A stretch of 64,000 bases of DNA, from contig CP141138.1 of assembly GCA_035236585.1 (NCBI GenBank), positions 29,957,437 to 30,021,436 on the forward strand, written 5' to 3'. Every line of letters begins with the position of its first letter. The stretch's first letter is position 1. The translations under genes and the position numbers were made by a program. The DNA is from Warburgia ugandensis (lineage: Eukaryota; Streptophyta; Magnoliopsida; Canellales; Canellaceae). Under the pieces are notes generated by a model that was not told where the DNA came from, made no database searches, and saw only the letters and a program-made list of their open reading frames with translations. Shown piece by piece: positions 60,681-64,000 of this stretch.

Positions 60681-62363
60681 ACTTAGCCATTGTGGAAATA
60701 GAAGTGGGATGGGACATGAGTCACTGGGGTTGTGAGGTTTGTCTATAGTATCCTCAATGATATGCTTTTCCTTCGATTGAATCCCCTTTCCATTTCAAAG
60801 AGTGGTGATTGAATTAATTGTTCCATGTTTGATCTTGAAGAATCCTTTGTCCCAGCCACATGTGCACCCTTAGGGTTTTCTTATGGTTGGATAGGAAATT
60901 TCCCTTTTTCTAGGTTTTGTGTGAATTGCGTGAGCATGTTATTCATGTCACTCATAGATGTTATGAGTTGAGCATTTTTTCTTTCCTAGCTTTGAATGAA
61001 TGACTGAAGAATATGCTCCACTAACCTCTTTGGTGGAGGTACATATGGTCAAAGAGCAAGTCATCCTTATGGGGTTGGAAGGGGACCTAGTGTAAGACAT
61101 TATCATTTGGTCTATTTTGCCAACTAAAGTTGGGATAATTTCTCCAATTGGGATTGTAAGTCTCAGAATATGGGGACAATGGTCATTTACATGAATTTAA
61201 GGCATTTGCATACTCATGAAGCACATCTTGGAATGCCAAGATTGTAGGGCATTCTTGAGTAGGGTGTATGTATTTTCACAAATACTACATACCTGCTCAA
61301 CCTTTTTAGAGGTAGTCTTTCTCATTTATAGGGCCCCTACTTTTCTAGTTAGGGAAGCTGTCTTTGCATTCATGGCAAGATGCCTCCCTTAAGGGATGTA
61401 ATGGGCTTTGCTCTATCTAGGTAATCTACTTTCATTGAATCTGCCTAATGAGTTTTAAGCACTCTTAGCCAGACATTCCAAGTACTATTATGCTTCCTCT
61501 GGTTGTTTGTTCAAAATTTTTACCATTGCACATCATTCCTACAAATTGGTGCATTTCAGAATTGAGTACTTCATAAAAGAAGTTCATCATGTGCCAAGGT
61601 TCATATCCATGATGTAAACATGTCAACAATAAACCTTTGAATCATTTCCAACATTGGTAGAAGGTCTCTTTATCCTTTTAAACAAAGTTCATAATCTTTT
61701 GGAAAAGAGTATTGGTTTTATGGGTTAGAAGACCTTTGTTAAGAACTCCTTTATCATGTCTTGCCAAGTTCGTATTGAACCTAATCGTAGCGCATTAAAC
61801 CACATCTTAACTGTTTCCTTTAAGGAGAAAGGAAATAGCTTGAGCCTTACTATATCTAATTTGATGTTTTGTATGCGTTGTGCAGTGTGTACTTCATTAA
61901 ATTCTTTTAAGTGTAGGTAAGGACTCTCAGTGTCCAACCCATAAAATTTGGGAAGTAATTGAATTTCTCCTATCTTCAATTTAACTACACCACTATTCTA
62001 AGATAGCATATGATGGTGTGCTATATGTGTAGGCTAAAGATAATTTGGTAATGTTCTCCCATGAGGATGTTGGTTATTCCAATTGTCATCCTATTGATTA
62101 TTTAAGTCCCACTCTTGTTGATTTCTTCTCAAATCTCTATATGGTGGTGGATTATTCTTCCTTGGTGGAAGTTCTTTATCATCCATATGTGGTGGTGGTT
62201 CGTCATTAAAGAGAATTTGAGAATCAATTTCGTACCTGTTATTTTTGGGGGATGGATTTTCTCCTTGATCACCTTCATTGTCCATTGTGGGCAACTGATC
62301 TAGTGGTATGTTGCATTGGATTGGTTTGACTAACCCTTGAGTTTCATCCCATATCCAATGCAT
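60681..62363 (-). pseudogene. Athila-3 gag
   Basis: The ATG at 62363 starts MHWIWDETQGLV, equivalent to MPFWIRDETGRLV of Athila-1. The frame 61725-61979 holds IQLLPKFYGLDTESPYLHLKEFNE and VKMWFNALRLGSIRTWQDM, the conserved gag core. Downstream, counterparts of the EEYLEWLA region and the zinc knuckle (near 61270-61300) are recognisable across several frame changes. Non-functional. Confidence 0.85.
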
Positions 62364-63312
62364 ACAATGAAAGTTTTTTTTTAGAATACTAAACTATATA
62401 AAGCAACTTAAGATGATGTATGAACAAAGGACACAATCAACAAACTCATTACCAATAAGATAAAAGATGTTTTGATTATCTTAATTTCTATAAGGAGAGT
62501 AGCTTTTAGATTAACCTAATCTAGATAGCTTCTCCTCTCTTTCAGAATTGTACTACTACTTACCAATTAGATCCTTACTAACTCAACCACTTCACACCCT
62601 CCTTAATTAGTTGTAAGTAATATGAGTCATCGGATGTATTGGTGGAGCTAGTCATTTTAAATACCAACCCAATGATTTAGGTTCAAGCCACTGGAGTGAT
62701 GTAGTTCGCCTCCTTCCAACAGAGTCCTATGATCTTAAAGGCTTATGTAGGTCTCTTCTAACTAACTTTTAAATTAAGATGGAAGGCTAAGGTACACAAT
62801 ACGTGATGATTAGCCTAGGTAGGCTAAGAGGTGGTAATGAAATCTACCCTTGATCTCATATGGTATGATGCCCTTACTAATCAATTTCTATTCATCATGG
62901 CATAGTAAATCACCTTAAAGCAAATAAAGGTGTCTTATGAATGGAAGAAAAATAATAAACTAATGCAAAAACTTAGAAAAAAATGCAACAATTAAAAGAT
63001 AAATTCTATCGATATGAGATTATACTACCACACAAGTGTGCAAAACCTAAATCTAGGAAAAGTAAAAGAATGAGTAGATCTTATAGTGGGGTTCTAGAAT
63101 TAAGTCTTCTAGTATAAGGATAAACCATTTATAGACCACCACCTCCAAGCAATGAATGTTTACCCTTGAACCATATTATTATAACCTTTAAATTGAATAT
63201 AAGATTTAATATAAAATGCAGGTCAACCTTACTACAATTCGACTCAAAAGAAAAATAACTAATCTAATTATTCGAAGCTTAATCTAATAGTGCTTTGGCC
63301 ACATGATCACCA
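62364..63312 (-). other. 5' untranslated leader of Athila-3
   Basis: Collinear with the other leaders, for example CTACCCTTGATCTCATATGGT near 62842 versus CACCCTTGATCTTGTGGGGT in Athila-1. Confidence 0.65.
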
Positions 63313-63329
63313 TCTCGGCTACAATGCCA
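63313..63329 (-). promoter_or_regulatory. Decayed primer binding site of Athila-3
   Basis: The plus strand reads TCTCGGCTACAATGCCA, 6 differences from the Athila-1 site over 17 bp, with the same AAAACT spacer before the LTR. Confidence 0.7.
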
Positions 63330-63334
63330 AAACT

Positions 63335-64000
63335 TGTTGAGAGTATTCTTACAAGTGCACAATTAGTCAATTGTAATATTGCAGGGTCGAATCCATAGGG
63401 AGGATATAGTGTGAGTTTAAGGCACCAAATTATTCTACTCTAATGGTCCTAAAAATTCTACACTAAAAAGATTACAAGATGAGGTGATGAATGATTATAT
63501 AGATTCAATTTCTTTGAGTCAAGAAAATAAACTATGATTGAAGGTTAGGATTAGAGATCACCTATACTAGGATCATGGTCCACCACTAATTATTCTCTTT
63601 TATAACTTAAGAAGTAGATTGAAACCACAATCATTTTCCCATAATGTGGTTTATTTAAAAATTTAACTAAAAAATCATTGAACATTAAAAACTACATAGA
63701 TGTCCAAATCCTAAGTATTACATGTAAAACCTAACTATAATGAATGAAGGATTGATTTTAATTATTCATTATGAAAGGTAATAACATCAAATCAAAGAAT
63801 TATACTAAGGACAATTCTATCTTTTCTAAATTGAGATAAATTTTAAATTAAATTTGCTAAGATGTTTAAAATAAAAAATTAATTAATTAAATAAAACTAA
63901 GTTATAGCTAAAGAAAAGAACTATCTTAAAATATGCTAAATAATGTTTACTTCCTCTTTCTTTTTTTTCCCCCAACTTATTTGCTTTTTACAATGATTGA
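63335..64000 (-). repeat. 5' LTR of Athila-3, cut by the window end
   Basis: Begins TGTTGAGAGTATTCTTACAAGTGCAC, immediately beyond the primer site spacer. CAAGTGCAC and GGGTCGAATCCATAGGG match the conserved LTR-edge pattern of Athila-1 (CAAGTGCACGG, GGGTCGATCCCATG). Only 666 bp are visible. Confidence 0.75.

Overview
This is a stretch of plant nuclear DNA. The evidence is intron-style splice signals, very low gene density, long AT-rich intergenic sequence, microsatellites, an Au-family SINE, and LTR retrotransposons with a tRNA-Asp-type primer binding site. It looks like a large, repeat-rich angiosperm genome. I cannot name the species. Almost the whole window is transposable elements nested in one another, and only one ordinary protein gene is convincing: an intronless LEA_2/NHL-type membrane protein at 10142-10732 (+).

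Left part (1-9600): the 3' end of a CACTA (EnSpm) transposon with a C48/Ulp1-like peptidase relic ends precisely at 1879. A decayed gypsy-type LTR follows (about 2512-5114), then a Ty1/copia polypurine tract and LTR start near 5457-5469, a 47-bp minisatellite (5961-6240) and a foldback element (7985-8646). The host gene lies at 9.8-10.8 kb. From 14.67 to about 17.57 kb there is a broken Ty1/copia polyprotein on the minus strand, with a 0.57-kb palindrome of inverted LTR-like arms inside it.

Middle and right part (about 17.7-64 kb): a nest of Athila-lineage Ty3/gypsy elements, all on the minus strand. Four are distinguished. Athila-1 (22096-34635) is complete, with LTRs, primer binding site, polypurine tract, one long gag-pol frame and a perfect 5-bp target duplication; five in-frame stops, a frameshift and a mutated reverse-transcriptase active site make it inactive. 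It sits inside Athila-4 (about 17.7-38.9 kb), which also carries an Au SINE and a 2.5-kb solo LTR. Athila-2 (44944-55518), with its own 5-bp duplication, sits inside the integrase of the older Athila-3 (about 40.1 kb to beyond the window end). Athila-3 also holds a 2.45-kb solo LTR (57786-60233).

Athila-1 and Athila-3 have the gag-PR-RT-RH-IN order. Athila-2 and Athila-4 keep gag and protease but lack reverse transcriptase, RNase H and integrase, and they share a replacement segment. They therefore look like one non-autonomous family that would depend on enzymes from relatives such as Athila-1 or Athila-3. A conserved untranslated block of about 1.6 kb between integrase and 3' LTR is present in all four. 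LTRs of Athila-1, -2 and -3 carry long (GA)n tracts. No defence system, operon, CRISPR array or biosynthetic cluster was seen.
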